A DNA stretch of 64,000 nucleotides from G963667675 sp964291545 (lineage in GTDB: Bacteria; Chloroflexota; Dehalococcoidia; Lucifugimonadales; UBA3495). The stretch lies in assembly GCA_964291545.2 (NCBI GenBank), contig OZ219860.1:1-64000 (forward strand), given 5' to 3'. Shown here piece by piece: positions 8,694 to 17,916 of the stretch. The translations under genes and the position numbers were made by a program. Every line of letters starts with the position of its first letter. Within the stretch, counting starts at the first letter, position 1. The notes under the pieces were generated by a model. The model searched no databases, was not told the origin of the DNA, and worked only from the letters and a program-made list of their open reading frames with translations.

Positions 8694-9548
8694 ATGACCG
8701 GACCTTTTACCCCTGGCGAAGACGTGGCGCTCTTCATCGACTGGGAGAACTTCAAAATCAGCCTGGCCACGGGGCACCGACTCCCCAATGTATCCGCACT
8801 AAAGGAAGAAGTATCCAACCTGGGCAGAGTGGTGGTGGCCAAGGCCTACGCCGACTGGGTAAGCCGCGCCCCCGAACTCAGGGGGGCCAGCCAGTTCATC
8901 AACGACCCTCCCGCCCTCTATGCCGCCGGCATCGAGCCGGTGTACGTGCCCACCCGGATATTCTCCGGCAACACCAGGTCTTCCACCGAACCCCCGCGCG
9001 GGCCTCGAATCAAGAACAGCATCGACGTGAAGATGACCGCGGACTGTCTGGAGTCCGCGCATTCCTACCCCAACATCGGCACCTACGTTCTGGTCTCCGG
9101 AGACTCCGACTTCATCCACGTGGTCAACACGCTGCGCACCATGGGGAAACAGGTGGTGATCATCGGGGTCTCGTGGTCCACCTCCCGGCGGTTGGCGGAC
9201 CAGGTGGACGGTCTGATCCTGTACGACGTGGACGTGGACCCGGTGACTGCGCCGGAGCCGGTGGCTGCCGGCAACGGCCGCGCCCCGGTAAGAGGCGACG
9301 AAGTCAGCCGGGTAGAGTTGGCCGAGGTCATTCGCGTGGTCGAGGACCATCGTCAGGACGGAGCGGGAAGCCGGCGGCACGCCGTTGCTGACCTCCATCA
9401 AGCAGCGTGTAGTGCGCCGCATTCCGGCTTTCGACGAGAAGAAGCTGGGCTTCTCGGGCTTCAAGAAGCTGATGGCCCGGGTGGCGAGGGAAGGAAACAT
9501 AAGGCTGATCACCCACGGCCTGGTGGACTGGGCCATCATGGCCGATGA
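8694..9548 (+). CDS. NYN-domain RNase-like protein, N-terminal part before a frame change
   Basis: Residues 1 to about 215 form a PIN-like NYN domain of the LabA/DUF88 type: VALFIDWENFKIS supplies the first Asp, DVKMTADCLESAHS the middle acid, and VLVSGDSDFIHVVNTL the SGDSDF motif; these acids bind Mg in NYN nucleases. From about base 9350 the frame loses similarity (low-complexity Arg/Gly/His sequence to the stop at 9548), while the next frame starts an OST-HTH domain. The two pieces therefore read as one gene broken by a +1 frame change between 9316 and about 9380. The start ATG 8694 follows a good promoter. RNA binding and cleavage are inferred from the domains. Confidence 0.8.
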   Translation: MTGPFTPGEDVALFIDWENFKISLATGHRLPNVSALKEEVSNLGRVVVAKAYADWVSRAPELRGASQFINDPPALYAAGIEPVYVPTRIFSGNTRSSTEPPRGPRIKNSIDVKMTADCLESAHSYPNIGTYVLVSGDSDFIHVVNTLRTMGKQVVIIGVSWSTSRRLADQVDGLILYDVDVDPVTAPEPVAAGNGRAPVRGDEVSRVELAEVIRVVEDHRQDGAGSRRHAVADLHQAACSAPHSGFRREEAGLLGLQEADGPGGEGRKHKADHPRPGGLGHHGR

Positions 9549-10290
9549 GCCGGGCCCTGATGAGGGAGAAGCCGATGCTGTTGCGTCCCAGGAGGCCCGG
9601 CCTTCGCAGCCTCGGGGCCGCCGCCGCTTCAAGCCGGGGACGGAAGAAAGCGCTGATGCTCCCGAGGAGGACCACGCACAGGTAGTTCCTCCCCAGCCGG
9701 CCTTGGCCGAGAGCCAGTCCGTTGCCCCGGCGCAGGCCAACGGAGCGCAGGCCCTGGAAGCTGCGATTTCTGAGGCCACGGCCAACGCCGACATGCCCAT
9801 GGGTCCCGGCGACGGCCTTGATTCCCAACGGGCCGCCGACTTGATTGTGATGGCGGAGACGCTGCAACACCGGGAGGGGATCAGCCACGTGGCGTTCAAC
9901 TTCCTGGTGGGCGAGGTCTGCCAGGCCCTGGAGCAGGGACTGGAGGCCGAGGACGGCGACATTACCAAGCGTTGGGCCCAGGTCTACTCACGGGCCTACG
10001 TGAGCAGGCTGTTCCGAGGGCTCAATTCGGCCGCCATGTTCCAGAGGGGCTGGCATTCCTGGCGAGATGAGACTTCCGGCGCCCAGAGACGCCGGCGCAC
10101 CTTCACCCTGGACTTGGAGCATCCGGTAGTGGACCAGGTGCTGAAGTCCCGGTGGGGGTCCAGCGCCGCAGAGTACGACGACGCCGTAGTCGACGATGGT
10201 TCCCTGCAGGAAGAAACGGCCACCAAGAGCCCGGTCAGGATAGCGGTGCCCTTCCTCTCCCGGTTCCTTCGCAGCCGCCGCGGCGAATAA
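9385..10290 (+). CDS. OST-HTH (LOTUS) and C-terminal part of the frame-split NYN protein
   Basis: The frame is open from 9316; the first listed codon is a TTG at 9385, but translation probably comes from the upstream NYN frame. It opens with TSIKQRVVRRIPAFDEKKLG, then FSGFKKLMARV and IRLI, the winged-helix OST-HTH/LOTUS pattern that accompanies NYN nucleases and binds RNA. A Pro/Glu/Ala-rich linker follows, then a C-terminal helical domain of about 150 residues with a charged end. The 10 bases before 9361 show no obvious slippery run, so a sequencing indel or a natural mutation are both possible. No separate function is claimed for this part. Confidence 0.7.
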   Translation: MLTSIKQRVVRRIPAFDEKKLGFSGFKKLMARVAREGNIRLITHGLVDWAIMADEPGPDEGEADAVASQEARPSQPRGRRRFKPGTEESADAPEEDHAQVVPPQPALAESQSVAPAQANGAQALEAAISEATANADMPMGPGDGLDSQRAADLIVMAETLQHREGISHVAFNFLVGEVCQALEQGLEAEDGDITKRWAQVYSRAYVSRLFRGLNSAAMFQRGWHSWRDETSGAQRRRRTFTLDLEHPVVDQVLKSRWGSSAAEYDDAVVDDGSLQEETATKSPVRIAVPFLSRFLRSRRGE

Positions 10291-10374
10291 GTCCTGGGGC
10301 CCTTCGACAGACCCAGGACAGGCTCTGGCGAGCGGCTTTCCGTAGGTTGAGGCCACCCCTAGTCGAGGAGCGCG

Positions 10375-11604
10375 TTACAAGTCCAGGACCAGGGTCGACC
10401 AGCCGAAGTCCCTGGCGCCCAGCCCCTCGGCAGTGTAGGGGTGGTAGTACTCCCTGAAGCCCGACCGGTCTATGCATTCCAGGCTCTTTGCGACTATGGC
10501 GTCGGCCAGTTCCCCATAGCCGTGCCTCCGCAGTCCGTGGGACAGGAACCAGTTGGTGTTTATCCAGCTTGGGCCCCGCCAGATGAATCCCCCGGGATTT
10601 CCGGGCAGGAACCTGGGGTGTGACGCAGGCGCCGACGGGATGGGATAGGGCGTCCAGAAGTGCTCCGGCGCGGTTAACCACCCGTTCACCAGCCGCTCCA
10701 CTATAGGCCGGGGCAGGTCTTCCAGCACCAGGGGCATCAGCGAGCTTATCGTCACCTCTTTGACTGGGACCTCGGCTACCCCGGACAGGTCGAAAAAGGC
10801 CCCCGCTTCCTCGTCCCAACACTTGGACAGCAGGGCGTCCCGGGTCCTGTCCGCCTCCCGCTGAAACTCGGCAGCCTCGGGCGCATCGCCCAGCAGCCGG
10901 GCCAGGGAACGCAGCCCCATGGCGTATATCGAATTCACCAGCACGTCTTCGACGTGGAATATGTCTGCGGCCAGGATGCTCCGGTCATCGCCCCGCAGAG
11001 GCTCGTAGGCCGCGTAGACCTTTTTCAGGGCGGCAATGAACCCACGGTTGCTCAGTTCCTCAAGCCCCAAGATGCCGTCGTACTTGGGAGAGCAGTCGGT
11101 GCCCGCTTCTTCGGGCTGTATGACTGCGATGAGGCCATCGTCGTCCGGGTCCCGCTCCCGCCGGAGCCACCGGTAAAAGGCGGTGAGCACCGGCAAGGCG
11201 TCGCGGCGAAAGTCCTCGTCGCCGGTGGTCTGGTAGATGCGCTCCACGGTGTAGGCGATGATGGGCGGCTGCATTGTCGAGCTGTAGTGCTCCGAGGTGC
11301 GGCCCACGATGTTTCGGCTGAGGAAATCGGGCTGCTTCTCCATCTCCCAGAAGATGATGTGGGGTATGAAGCCGTCGGGCAGGGCCCCGCTCATCAGGGT
11401 GCGCATCTCGGCCTTGGCCTGCTCTTGGTCCAGATGAATCAAGGCGATGGCGTGGAAGCAGGAGTCCCAGAACCACTGGAAGGGGTAGCCCACCAGGGAA
11501 GGGCAGACGAAGCTGTACTCCTTGCCGTTCCAGTCGGCGACGCCCTGCCGCAAGTTGCCCAGGAGGATTCGCCTGGCTTTAGCCTCTAATTCTTGGCGGT
11601 CCAC
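10375..11604 (-). CDS. MGH1-like (GH63/trehalase-like) glycoside hydrolase
   Basis: An (alpha/alpha)6-barrel glycosidase of 409 residues. FQWFWDSCFHAIAL near residue 40 carries the substrate-pocket WDS-type motif; PGGFIWRGPSWINTNWFL (about residues 330-350) and FREYYHPYTAEGLG near the end are typical of the mannosylglycerate hydrolase/GH63 MGH1-like group. Likely hydrolyses alpha-linked oligosaccharides or a compatible solute such as mannosyl- or glucosylglycerate; the exact substrate cannot be read. There is no signal peptide, so it is cytosolic. Start is GTG at 11604; the ribosome binding site is weak. It stands alone, convergent with the NYN gene. Confidence 0.8.
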   Translation of the reverse strand: MDRQELEAKARRILLGNLRQGVADWNGKEYSFVCPSLVGYPFQWFWDSCFHAIALIHLDQEQAKAEMRTLMSGALPDGFIPHIIFWEMEKQPDFLSRNIVGRTSEHYSSTMQPPIIAYTVERIYQTTGDEDFRRDALPVLTAFYRWLRRERDPDDDGLIAVIQPEEAGTDCSPKYDGILGLEELSNRGFIAALKKVYAAYEPLRGDDRSILAADIFHVEDVLVNSIYAMGLRSLARLLGDAPEAAEFQREADRTRDALLSKCWDEEAGAFFDLSGVAEVPVKEVTISSLMPLVLEDLPRPIVERLVNGWLTAPEHFWTPYPIPSAPASHPRFLPGNPGGFIWRGPSWINTNWFLSHGLRRHGYGELADAIVAKSLECIDRSGFREYYHPYTAEGLGARDFGWSTLVLDL

Positions 11605-12010
11605 AGCATTGCCAGACCCGAGGCTGGTCCGTGTTGGAAGACGACCCTATGGCTGGAGAACTTAACGAGACAACTCGGCCAGTGGCCGAAAAATTTAGAT
11701 CCCCTTTCATTTCCTCTCATTTCCTCCCACTTCGGCTTACCATGAGGTTGGGAGGCGCCGACGGTGGTTTGCCCGCCGTTGAACATCCAAGGGTTTGTAG
11801 ACGTTGCCATGAGTGCCATGTGTTCGAGTTTAGGTAGGGGCTCTCGGGGCTGTCAAGCGAGTTCTGACAGTGCTGAGTAGCCGCCGCATCAGTGGGATAA
11901 CGTCGGCTAAGTGTTCGCATCAACTGCCGGTGTCGTATATGCAGGGTATGGACCAGCTAAGGGCTAGTGGAAATCGAGTAAACAGAAAATCAATGAGCAG
12001 GAGGAGCAGT
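11605..12010. other. intergenic region without a recognised gene
   Basis: About 400 bases between the glycosidase start and higA. Short open frames exist, but none has a recognisable domain or good start. I looked for a higB toxin, which normally precedes higA, and found none. The only clear signal is the AGGAGG just before higA. Confidence 0.5.
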
Positions 12011-12340
12011 ATGCTCCGCGTACCAACCGACCGCGAGCCTACGCATCCGGGTGAGATGCTGCTAAGGGAGTTTCTCCTTCCCATGGGCTTGACGCAGCAG
12101 CAATTGGCCGACGCTATCCGAGTCCCGTACCAGCGCGTCAACGAGATTGTGCGAGGCCGTCGCGGGGTCACGCCGAGCACGGCGTTGCGGCTCGCCAAGT
12201 TCTTCGGGGTCTCTCCGGGCTTTTGGGTGAACCTGCAGCTGCGCTGGGACCTGTACCAAGCCCAGCGCAGTGAGGCGGAACAGCTAGAGGTCATACGGCC
12301 GTACGTGCCGCCTGTTGACGTGACATTGCCAGTTCGTTAG
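12011..12340 (+). CDS. higA: HigA-family antitoxin / XRE regulator
   Basis: Short XRE-type DNA-binding protein of 109 residues. THPGEMLLREFLLPMGLTQ is the HigA N-terminal signature, LADAIRVPYQRVNEIVRGRR the helix-turn-helix, and FFGVSPGFWVNLQLRWDL the family's closing segment. HigA normally neutralises the HigB mRNA interferase and represses its own operon. ATG 12011 is chosen because AGGAGG (11999-12004) lies six bases upstream; the frame extends further upstream but without a family match. No HigB is visible on either side, so it may act as a solitary regulator or be the remnant of a toxin-antitoxin pair. Confidence 0.85.
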   Translation: MLRVPTDREPTHPGEMLLREFLLPMGLTQQQLADAIRVPYQRVNEIVRGRRGVTPSTALRLAKFFGVSPGFWVNLQLRWDLYQAQRSEAEQLEVIRPYVPPVDVTLPVR

Positions 12341-12408
12341 CTGGGGTTGGCGGATTAGGTGGGGTTACGCCTAAGGTCGTGGTATGAGTCGAGTGGCTAC
12401 TCCACCCC

Positions 12409-13599
12409 CTAACCGCCCCGGTACACCTCCAGGTACTTCCCCGCCACAGCCGACCAGGTAAAGTGGGCTAGCGTGTACGCTTGCCCTTGGCGGCCAAGTT
12501 CGCGGCGGTAGGCGTCGTCGTTGACCAGGCGCTCCATGGCTGAGACGGCCTCGTCCTGGTCGAAGCGAGGCGTTACGACTGCGCCCTGGGTCAGGAGTTC
12601 CCGGTTGGCGCCCACGTCGTGGGTCAGGACTGGCGCGCCGTGGGCCATAGCTTCGAAGAAGACCAGGCCGAAGGCTTCGTATTGGGAGAACAGGACGAAG
12701 AGGTCGGCTTGGGAGTACCATCGGGCCATTTCTTCGTCGGAGGCCTCACCGGCCATAACTACTTCTCGTTCCAGGCCGGCTTGTTGCACCGCGGCGGCAA
12801 TCCTGCCCTGGGCGTCCTCGTCCCGGCCCACCAAGACCAACCGGGCCGGACGTGCAAACCGGCCGCGGGCTTGACGGTAGACCTCAAGCAGCCACTCCTG
12901 CCCCTTGTGACGGCCCAATCGTCCCACGCAAAGGAGGGTCAGTGGCTTGGTTGAGTTATCGGGGGAGCCTGGCTCCGCCTCCAGATCCGGAGTAGAAGAG
13001 TTAGAAGGACCGGACTCCGGTTCCGGCGCGCCCCAACCGATGACCGACTGCTTGCGCGGCGACGCCCAGTAGTCCCGCCTGACCAGGGCGGCTTCCTGGT
13101 TGGTCAGGGAGACTACGCGGTCGACAACGCGGCACAGGAAGGCGTTTAGGGGCCGAAGCCACCAGCGGACCAGGGGCAACTTGTGGTACGAAGGGGTGAA
13201 GACGAACCGGGCGCGGCCCCGGAGCCAAAACCAACACCACAAATGCCCCCAGAACCAACCATCGCTGACAAAGTGGACCACGTTGGGGTTGAACTCGCGT
13301 AGGTAACGCCGGACTCGCAGGGGAGAAAACCAGACCAGGGGCACCGAATATATGGGCAGGGACCACCTGGGAAAACCGGACAGGCGGAATATTTCTATTC
13401 CTTCGGGAGTGGTCTCCCGGTCGTCCCAATGGGGCTGGGGAATCCTGGGAAAGGCGTACTTGGTGGTGAGGACCCCGACGGCTTCGACTTCCGGCGATTT
13501 CTGAATCTGGAATGTCAACTGCTCGATGGCCCGCTCGACGCCGCCCAGGTAGGGACGAAAATAGGGCGTCAAGAAGAGCACCCGCAGCGGCGGGGTCAT
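12409..13599 (-). CDS. GT4 family glycosyltransferase
   Basis: A retaining GT-B glycosyltransferase of 396 residues that transfers sugar from a nucleotide donor. The N-terminal domain has FLTPYFRPYLGGVERAIEQL, and the C-terminal domain has LLCVGRLGRHKGQEWLLEVY and the EX7E motif EAFGLVFFE, followed by AMAHGAPVLTHDVG. The ATG at 13599 overlaps the purL stop in an ATGA arrangement, so translation is probably coupled. A Ser/Pro/Glu-rich stretch near the middle is a flexible linker. Acceptor unknown; polysaccharide, glycolipid or glycoprotein synthesis are all possible. Confidence 0.9.
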   Translation of the reverse strand: MTPPLRVLFLTPYFRPYLGGVERAIEQLTFQIQKSPEVEAVGVLTTKYAFPRIPQPHWDDRETTPEGIEIFRLSGFPRWSLPIYSVPLVWFSPLRVRRYLREFNPNVVHFVSDGWFWGHLWCWFWLRGRARFVFTPSYHKLPLVRWWLRPLNAFLCRVVDRVVSLTNQEAALVRRDYWASPRKQSVIGWGAPEPESGPSNSSTPDLEAEPGSPDNSTKPLTLLCVGRLGRHKGQEWLLEVYRQARGRFARPARLVLVGRDEDAQGRIAAAVQQAGLEREVVMAGEASDEEMARWYSQADLFVLFSQYEAFGLVFFEAMAHGAPVLTHDVGANRELLTQGAVVTPRFDQDEAVSAMERLVNDDAYRRELGRQGQAYTLAHFTWSAVAGKYLEVYRGG

Positions 13600-15803
13600 G
13601 CCAACGCCCGCTCCAGGCCGTTGCCCCAAGCGTCGCTGATCTCTTCCACCGCCAGGTCCAGCCAGTGTCCCCAGGTGAACCGGCCGCCCCCGGTCACCCC
13701 CAGCCGCAGCAGGGGCGTCCCGGCCGCTGCGGCCATCCCTTGTAACCCGGTCCACCGATCCGGGGTCACCGCGACGACTATGCGGGACTGTCCTTCGCCA
13801 AACAGGGCCGAATCCCATCGCTGGGGCAAATTGGCCTCGCCGGTAAAGCCGATGCCGTTGGGGATGCACAACTCGGCCAGGGCCACGGCCAGCCCCCCCT
13901 CGGAGCAGTCGTGAGCGCAGCTCACAAGTCCGTCCTGGATGGCCCTGCGGCACAGTTCCTGAACGCGCCGCTCCAAGTCCAGGTCGATAAATGGGCGTCC
14001 CGCCGTCATGCCGTGAATAACCTGCAGATATTCGCTGCCGGCCAGGTCGGAGGCCCGCTGCCGCCAGTCCCGCCGGCCCAGCAGGCCCACCACCATCCCC
14101 TCTTCCGGAAAGAGGGCTTGGGCGTGGCGCGTCACGTCTTCGATCAACCCCACTCCCCCGATAACCGGGGTGGGATATATGGCCTGGTCCTGGGACTCGT
14201 TGTACAGGCTGACGTTGCCGCTGACCACGGGCGTTCCCAGCCTGCGGCACGCCTGGGCCATGCCCCTGACGACCCATTCCAACTGGTAGTAGACCTCGGG
14301 CCGTTCCGGGTTGCCGAAGTTCAGGCAGTCGGTGAGGGCCAACGGCTCTGCGCCGGCGCAGGACAGGTTGCGGCACACCTCGGCCACGGCTATTTGGCCT
14401 CCCCTAAATGGGTCCAGGTGGCAAAGCCGGCCATTGCCGTCGACGGTCAGGGCAATGGCCCTGCTTGAGTCCTTGATGCGGATGACGGCGGCGTCGCTGC
14501 CAGGCCCGACGACGGTGTTGGTCTGCACCTGGTGGTCGTACTGCCGGTAAACGCTTTCTTTGCTGGCGATGTTGGGAGACGACAACAACGTGAGGAGCAC
14601 GTTCCCGGCTCCCCGGCCGGGCATTGGGACATCGGAGATGGGGAGACGCCAGCGTTGGCGCAGTTCGGGCCCGGGAACGCCTTTCTTCCGGTAGCGAGGA
14701 GCGTTGACCAGGTGTCGGATGGGCAGATCGGCAAGGGGGCGAGAGCCGTCGAGAACGTGAACGTCGGGAGGGCCTGTTACCGCGCCGATGGCCCTGCAGG
14801 GCACGTCCCACTTGTCGAACACCTGCCTGACCCGGTCGACCCCGCCGGGGGAGGTTATCAGGAGCATCCGTTCCTGGGACTCGGAGAGCATTACCTCGTA
14901 CCCGTTCATGCTGTCTTCCCGGCGGTGCACCTGGGAGATATCCAGTTGCACCCCGCGGCCGGCCCGGGATGCCGATTCCACCGAGGAACTGGTAAGGCCG
15001 GCGGCCCCCAGGTCTTGAATTCCCTGCACGGCCCCCGTGGCCAGGGCTTCCAGGCAGGCCTCGATTAGCACCTTCTCCAGGAAGGGATTGGCCACTTGCA
15101 CCGTGGGTCGCCGTTCCTGCTCTCCCTCGAAAGTGCGGGATGCCAGGCCGGAAGCGCCGTGGATGCCGTCGCGGCCGGTGCCCGCTCCCACCAGCAGCAA
15201 CACGTTGCCCGCCTCGCCCGCCGACGCGGTGGCAATCCGGTCCAAGGGGACGAGGCCCACGCACATGGCGTTTACCAGGGGATTCTGGGAGTAGGAGGGA
15301 TCGAAACAGATCTCCCCCGCCACGTCGGGGATTCCGATGCAGTTGCCGTACCAGGAGATGCCGCCGACCACTCCCTGCAGCAGCCGCTGGTTCTGGGCGT
15401 CTTGCGGCGGCCCGAACCTCAGGGAATTGAGCAGGGCAATGGGCCGGGCCCCCATGGCCAGGATGTCGCGGACGATGCCGCCCACGCCGGTGGCCGCTCC
15501 TTGCCGGGGCTCCACCGCCGACGGATGGTTGTGGGACTCGACCTTGAAGACCACGGCCAGCCCGCCGCCGATGTCGACGGCCCCGGCGTTTTCGGCTCCC
15601 GGCCGGGACAACACCCGGGGAGAGCGGCTGGGCAGAAGCCGCAGCAACGGGGCGGAGTGCTTGTACCCGCAGTGCTCGCTCCACAGGGCGCCGAACATGC
15701 CGAGTTCCACCGGATTGGGCTCCCGGTCCAGCAGGTCCAGGATCATGTCGTACTCGGCCTGGGTGAGGGCGATCTCTTCCAGGGTTTCTTTGGTTACGGG
15801 CAT
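13596..15803 (-). CDS. purL: phosphoribosylformylglycinamidine synthase subunit PurL
   Basis: Fourth step of de novo purine synthesis: ATP-dependent amidation of FGAR to FGAM, working with PurQ (glutaminase) and PurS. At 735 residues it is the small PurL type. Motifs: MFGALWSEHCGYKHS at the N-terminus, GVGGIVRDILAMGARPIA in the first AIRS-type domain, GAGTGRDGIHGASGLASRTF for ATP/FGAR binding, and CAHDCSEGGLAVALAELCI in the second half. The start ATG 15803 overlaps the end of recF by ten bases, and its stop overlaps the glycosyltransferase start, so all three belong to one operon. No purQ or purS in the window. Confidence 0.96.
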   Translation of the reverse strand: MPVTKETLEEIALTQAEYDMILDLLDREPNPVELGMFGALWSEHCGYKHSAPLLRLLPSRSPRVLSRPGAENAGAVDIGGGLAVVFKVESHNHPSAVEPRQGAATGVGGIVRDILAMGARPIALLNSLRFGPPQDAQNQRLLQGVVGGISWYGNCIGIPDVAGEICFDPSYSQNPLVNAMCVGLVPLDRIATASAGEAGNVLLLVGAGTGRDGIHGASGLASRTFEGEQERRPTVQVANPFLEKVLIEACLEALATGAVQGIQDLGAAGLTSSSVESASRAGRGVQLDISQVHRREDSMNGYEVMLSESQERMLLITSPGGVDRVRQVFDKWDVPCRAIGAVTGPPDVHVLDGSRPLADLPIRHLVNAPRYRKKGVPGPELRQRWRLPISDVPMPGRGAGNVLLTLLSSPNIASKESVYRQYDHQVQTNTVVGPGSDAAVIRIKDSSRAIALTVDGNGRLCHLDPFRGGQIAVAEVCRNLSCAGAEPLALTDCLNFGNPERPEVYYQLEWVVRGMAQACRRLGTPVVSGNVSLYNESQDQAIYPTPVIGGVGLIEDVTRHAQALFPEEGMVVGLLGRRDWRQRASDLAGSEYLQVIHGMTAGRPFIDLDLERRVQELCRRAIQDGLVSCAHDCSEGGLAVALAELCIPNGIGFTGEANLPQRWDSALFGEGQSRIVVAVTPDRWTGLQGMAAAAGTPLLRLGVTGGGRFTWGHWLDLAVEEISDAWGNGLERALA

Positions 15804-16969
15804 GGACTGACACTGCCCCCTGAAACTCGAAAATATCTGGCTGCATCGCCGAAATAGCGCCGCACCGGCTCGGGGTCCGTGGCCGTTATCAGGGTCTGCT
15901 CGTACTCTCCGGCCTTCTCCATCACCCGGCCCCGCCGCTCGGCGTCCATCTCCGAAAGGACGTCGTCCAGCATCACGATGGGGTTTTCGCTGCGCACTGA
16001 CGCCAGGTAGGTCGCCTCTGCTAATCTCAGAGTCAGGGCCAAAGTGCGCGCCTGGCCGCGGGAGCCGTAGGCGCCGACGTCCAGGTCGTTGATCAATAGT
16101 TCCAGGTCGTCGCGATGGGGCCCGACGGCGGTATGGGCGGTGGCGCGTTCCCGCTGGCCCGAGGCGGCCAGGGACTGGCGGAACTGCTCTTCGGTGGCCG
16201 GTATGGAGTCACCGGGGGGCACGCTGGGCCGATAAGCCACGTGCAACTCCTCGTCGGGCGCGGCCAACCGGGCGTGGTGCTCGGCGCAGGCGACGGCCAG
16301 ATCCCGGATTACCTCCCGGCGGCGCCAGACCAGCCAGGCGCCTTCCTCGACAAGCTGATTGTCCCAGTACTCGAGCTCGTCGGCGCCTGCTCGACCTTCC
16401 TGGAGCATGCGCAGCAGTTGGTTGCGTTGCTGCACGACCTTTTGATATCGCTGGAGCGCCCGGAGATAGAGGTTGTCTCCCTGGGATATGAGAATGTCCA
16501 GGAACCGCCGCCGGTGGGACGGGGCGCCCTGCACCAGTTCCAGGTCGTCGGCGCTGAAAAGCACGGCATTTACCGTGCCGATCAACTGGGCGGCGGTGCG
16601 AGTGACCCGGTTGACCCGTATCTGCTTGCGCAAAGAGAACCCGGCGGCGCTGCCGGCAGACGGCAGTTCCTCCGAGGCTGCGGGACGGGCGGCCTGATAG
16701 CCGACATAGACCTGCACCCGGTCGCCCTCCTTCTCTATGGTCCCGCCGACCAGCCCCTGGCCGCCCTCGGCGACGGCCTGGAAATTGAGGACCTCCCGCT
16801 CGTTCTCGGCGCGGAAGGACCGGGCCACGGCCAGCAGGTATACGGCTTCCAGCAGGGTGGTCTTTCCCTGGGCGTTGGGCCCGAAGAACACCACCACGCC
16901 GGGCGGAAGCTCCAGGTCCAACTCGACCAAGTTACGGAAGTTGTTCAGCGTAAGGCGGGAGAGGTACAC
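15794..16969 (-). CDS. recF: DNA replication and repair protein RecF
   Basis: SMC-like ATPase that, with RecO and RecR, loads RecA onto gapped ssDNA. Walker A is FFGPNAQGKTTLLEAVYLL (about residues 28-46), the ABC signature segment is GSRGQARTLALTL, and Walker B is NPIVMLDDVLSEMD. Length 391 is slightly above the usual 360-370. Start is GTG 16969, giving the typical MYLSRLTLNNFRN N-terminus. It starts eight bases after the upstream unknown gene. recO and recR are also in this window but 34 kb away. The usual dnaA-dnaN-recF context is absent; recF here sits with purL. Confidence 0.95.
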   Translation of the reverse strand: MYLSRLTLNNFRNLVELDLELPPGVVVFFGPNAQGKTTLLEAVYLLAVARSFRAENEREVLNFQAVAEGGQGLVGGTIEKEGDRVQVYVGYQAARPAASEELPSAGSAAGFSLRKQIRVNRVTRTAAQLIGTVNAVLFSADDLELVQGAPSHRRRFLDILISQGDNLYLRALQRYQKVVQQRNQLLRMLQEGRAGADELEYWDNQLVEEGAWLVWRRREVIRDLAVACAEHHARLAAPDEELHVAYRPSVPPGDSIPATEEQFRQSLAASGQRERATAHTAVGPHRDDLELLINDLDVGAYGSRGQARTLALTLRLAEATYLASVRSENPIVMLDDVLSEMDAERRGRVMEKAGEYEQTLITATDPEPVRRYFGDAARYFRVSGGSVSPCP

Positions 16970-16977
16970 CTAGACGG

Positions 16978-17766
16978 CTAAGGCGAGTCCTGGATGGAGC
17001 GTATTTGCTCTTCCAGTTCCCGTGCGCTGTTTACGTCGCCGTCGGACAAGCGGAAGCAGCGGTCCAGGTAAAGCTGGGCCAGCCGGGAGCCTTTCTGCGA
17101 GGCGTCCCTGGCGACGGCCAGCAGCGACGACACCTGGAATTCCTCCGGCAGGTGCCCCGCCAGCGTGGTTATCTCTTCGGCCGCTTCTTCCACGTTCTGC
17201 GAGTCGTCTCCCTCCACGGCAAATCTCAGTTTGCCCAGCAGCTTGGAAAGCTCACCCAGCTTGTCCCGCTCGCTCATCAGGCTGAACATGACCTCATTCA
17301 CGTTGTAGGAGCGGTCCTCGTCTGTCGCGGATTCCTGTTCGGCAGCATCGGGCTGGGAGGACTCGGCCACCAACGCCGCCGGCCCGTCAATCCGCTGGGC
17401 GTATTTCTCGGAATAGGCTTGCACGGCCTCGTTCACCGCCTCCATCATCCGGGGCAAGTCAAACGAGAACATGCTGTCGCCGAATACCAGGTCGTCGTCC
17501 CTCTGCCGGCTCATCCGCTCCAGCTCTTCGTAGCTGCCCACGGGCTCAGGGACGGGGGGCATGGCGAAGGCAGAGAAGTCGCTCATGGGCAGGTTGCCCA
17601 GGTGAGAGGCAAGGAAGGGCGGCACGTATTTGCTCATGTCCGCCTTTACCGGCAGGACTACCAGGTAGGTGGCGTAGACCTTGTCCGGCTCGGTGTTTAC
17701 CCGAAAGTAGAGGAGGGCGTGGCCCTTGGGACGGTCGGGGTCACCCCTGTCGAAGGCAATGTCCAT
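16978..17766 (-). CDS. conserved hypothetical protein, first gene of the recF-purL operon
   Basis: No family is recognised. The 262-residue product has no signal peptide or TM helix. The N-terminal part (FDRGDPDRPKGHALLYFRV, YATYLVVLPVKADMSKYVPP) looks like a globular alpha/beta domain; it is followed by an acidic, helix-rich C-terminal half (ESATDEDRSYNVNEVMFSLM, RFAVEGDDSQNVEEAAEEI) that may be coiled. ATG 17766 has AGGGGA close upstream. Its position eight bases before recF suggests co-expression with DNA repair, but that is context only. Confidence 0.7.
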   Translation of the reverse strand: MDIAFDRGDPDRPKGHALLYFRVNTEPDKVYATYLVVLPVKADMSKYVPPFLASHLGNLPMSDFSAFAMPPVPEPVGSYEELERMSRQRDDDLVFGDSMFSFDLPRMMEAVNEAVQAYSEKYAQRIDGPAALVAESSQPDAAEQESATDEDRSYNVNEVMFSLMSERDKLGELSKLLGKLRFAVEGDDSQNVEEAAEEITTLAGHLPEEFQVSSLLAVARDASQKGSRLAQLYLDRCFRLSDGDVNSARELEEQIRSIQDSP

Positions 17767-17854
17767 ATCCCCTGTTTCCTTGCCGGGACGGGCTGGGGAA
17801 CATTATAGGTTATCGTCCGGCGGCAGGCCATAGGCGACCAGAGGCCGGCTCGGC

Positions 17855-17883
17855 TTGCATTCGTATCTGGGATTAATTATACT
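17855..17883 (+). promoter_or_regulatory. promoter of the first SelW-like gene
   Basis: TTGCAT at 17855-17860 and TATACT at 17878-17883, spacing exactly 17, placed 33 bases before ATG 17917. It supports 17917, upstream of the in-frame TGA, as the true start. Confidence 0.65.
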
Positions 17884-17916
17884 CGCAACATCCGCCCGTA
17901 GGCGTGGAGGAAGACC

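Noticed and set aside
11605..12010. higB remnant before higA
   Set aside because: None of the three forward frames shows the HigB C-terminal pattern.
12409..14376. A 655-codon reading that extends the glycosyltransferase upstream into purL
   Set aside because: The extra 259 codons are antisense-like Arg/Gly text over purL; the true start is the ATGA overlap at 13599.
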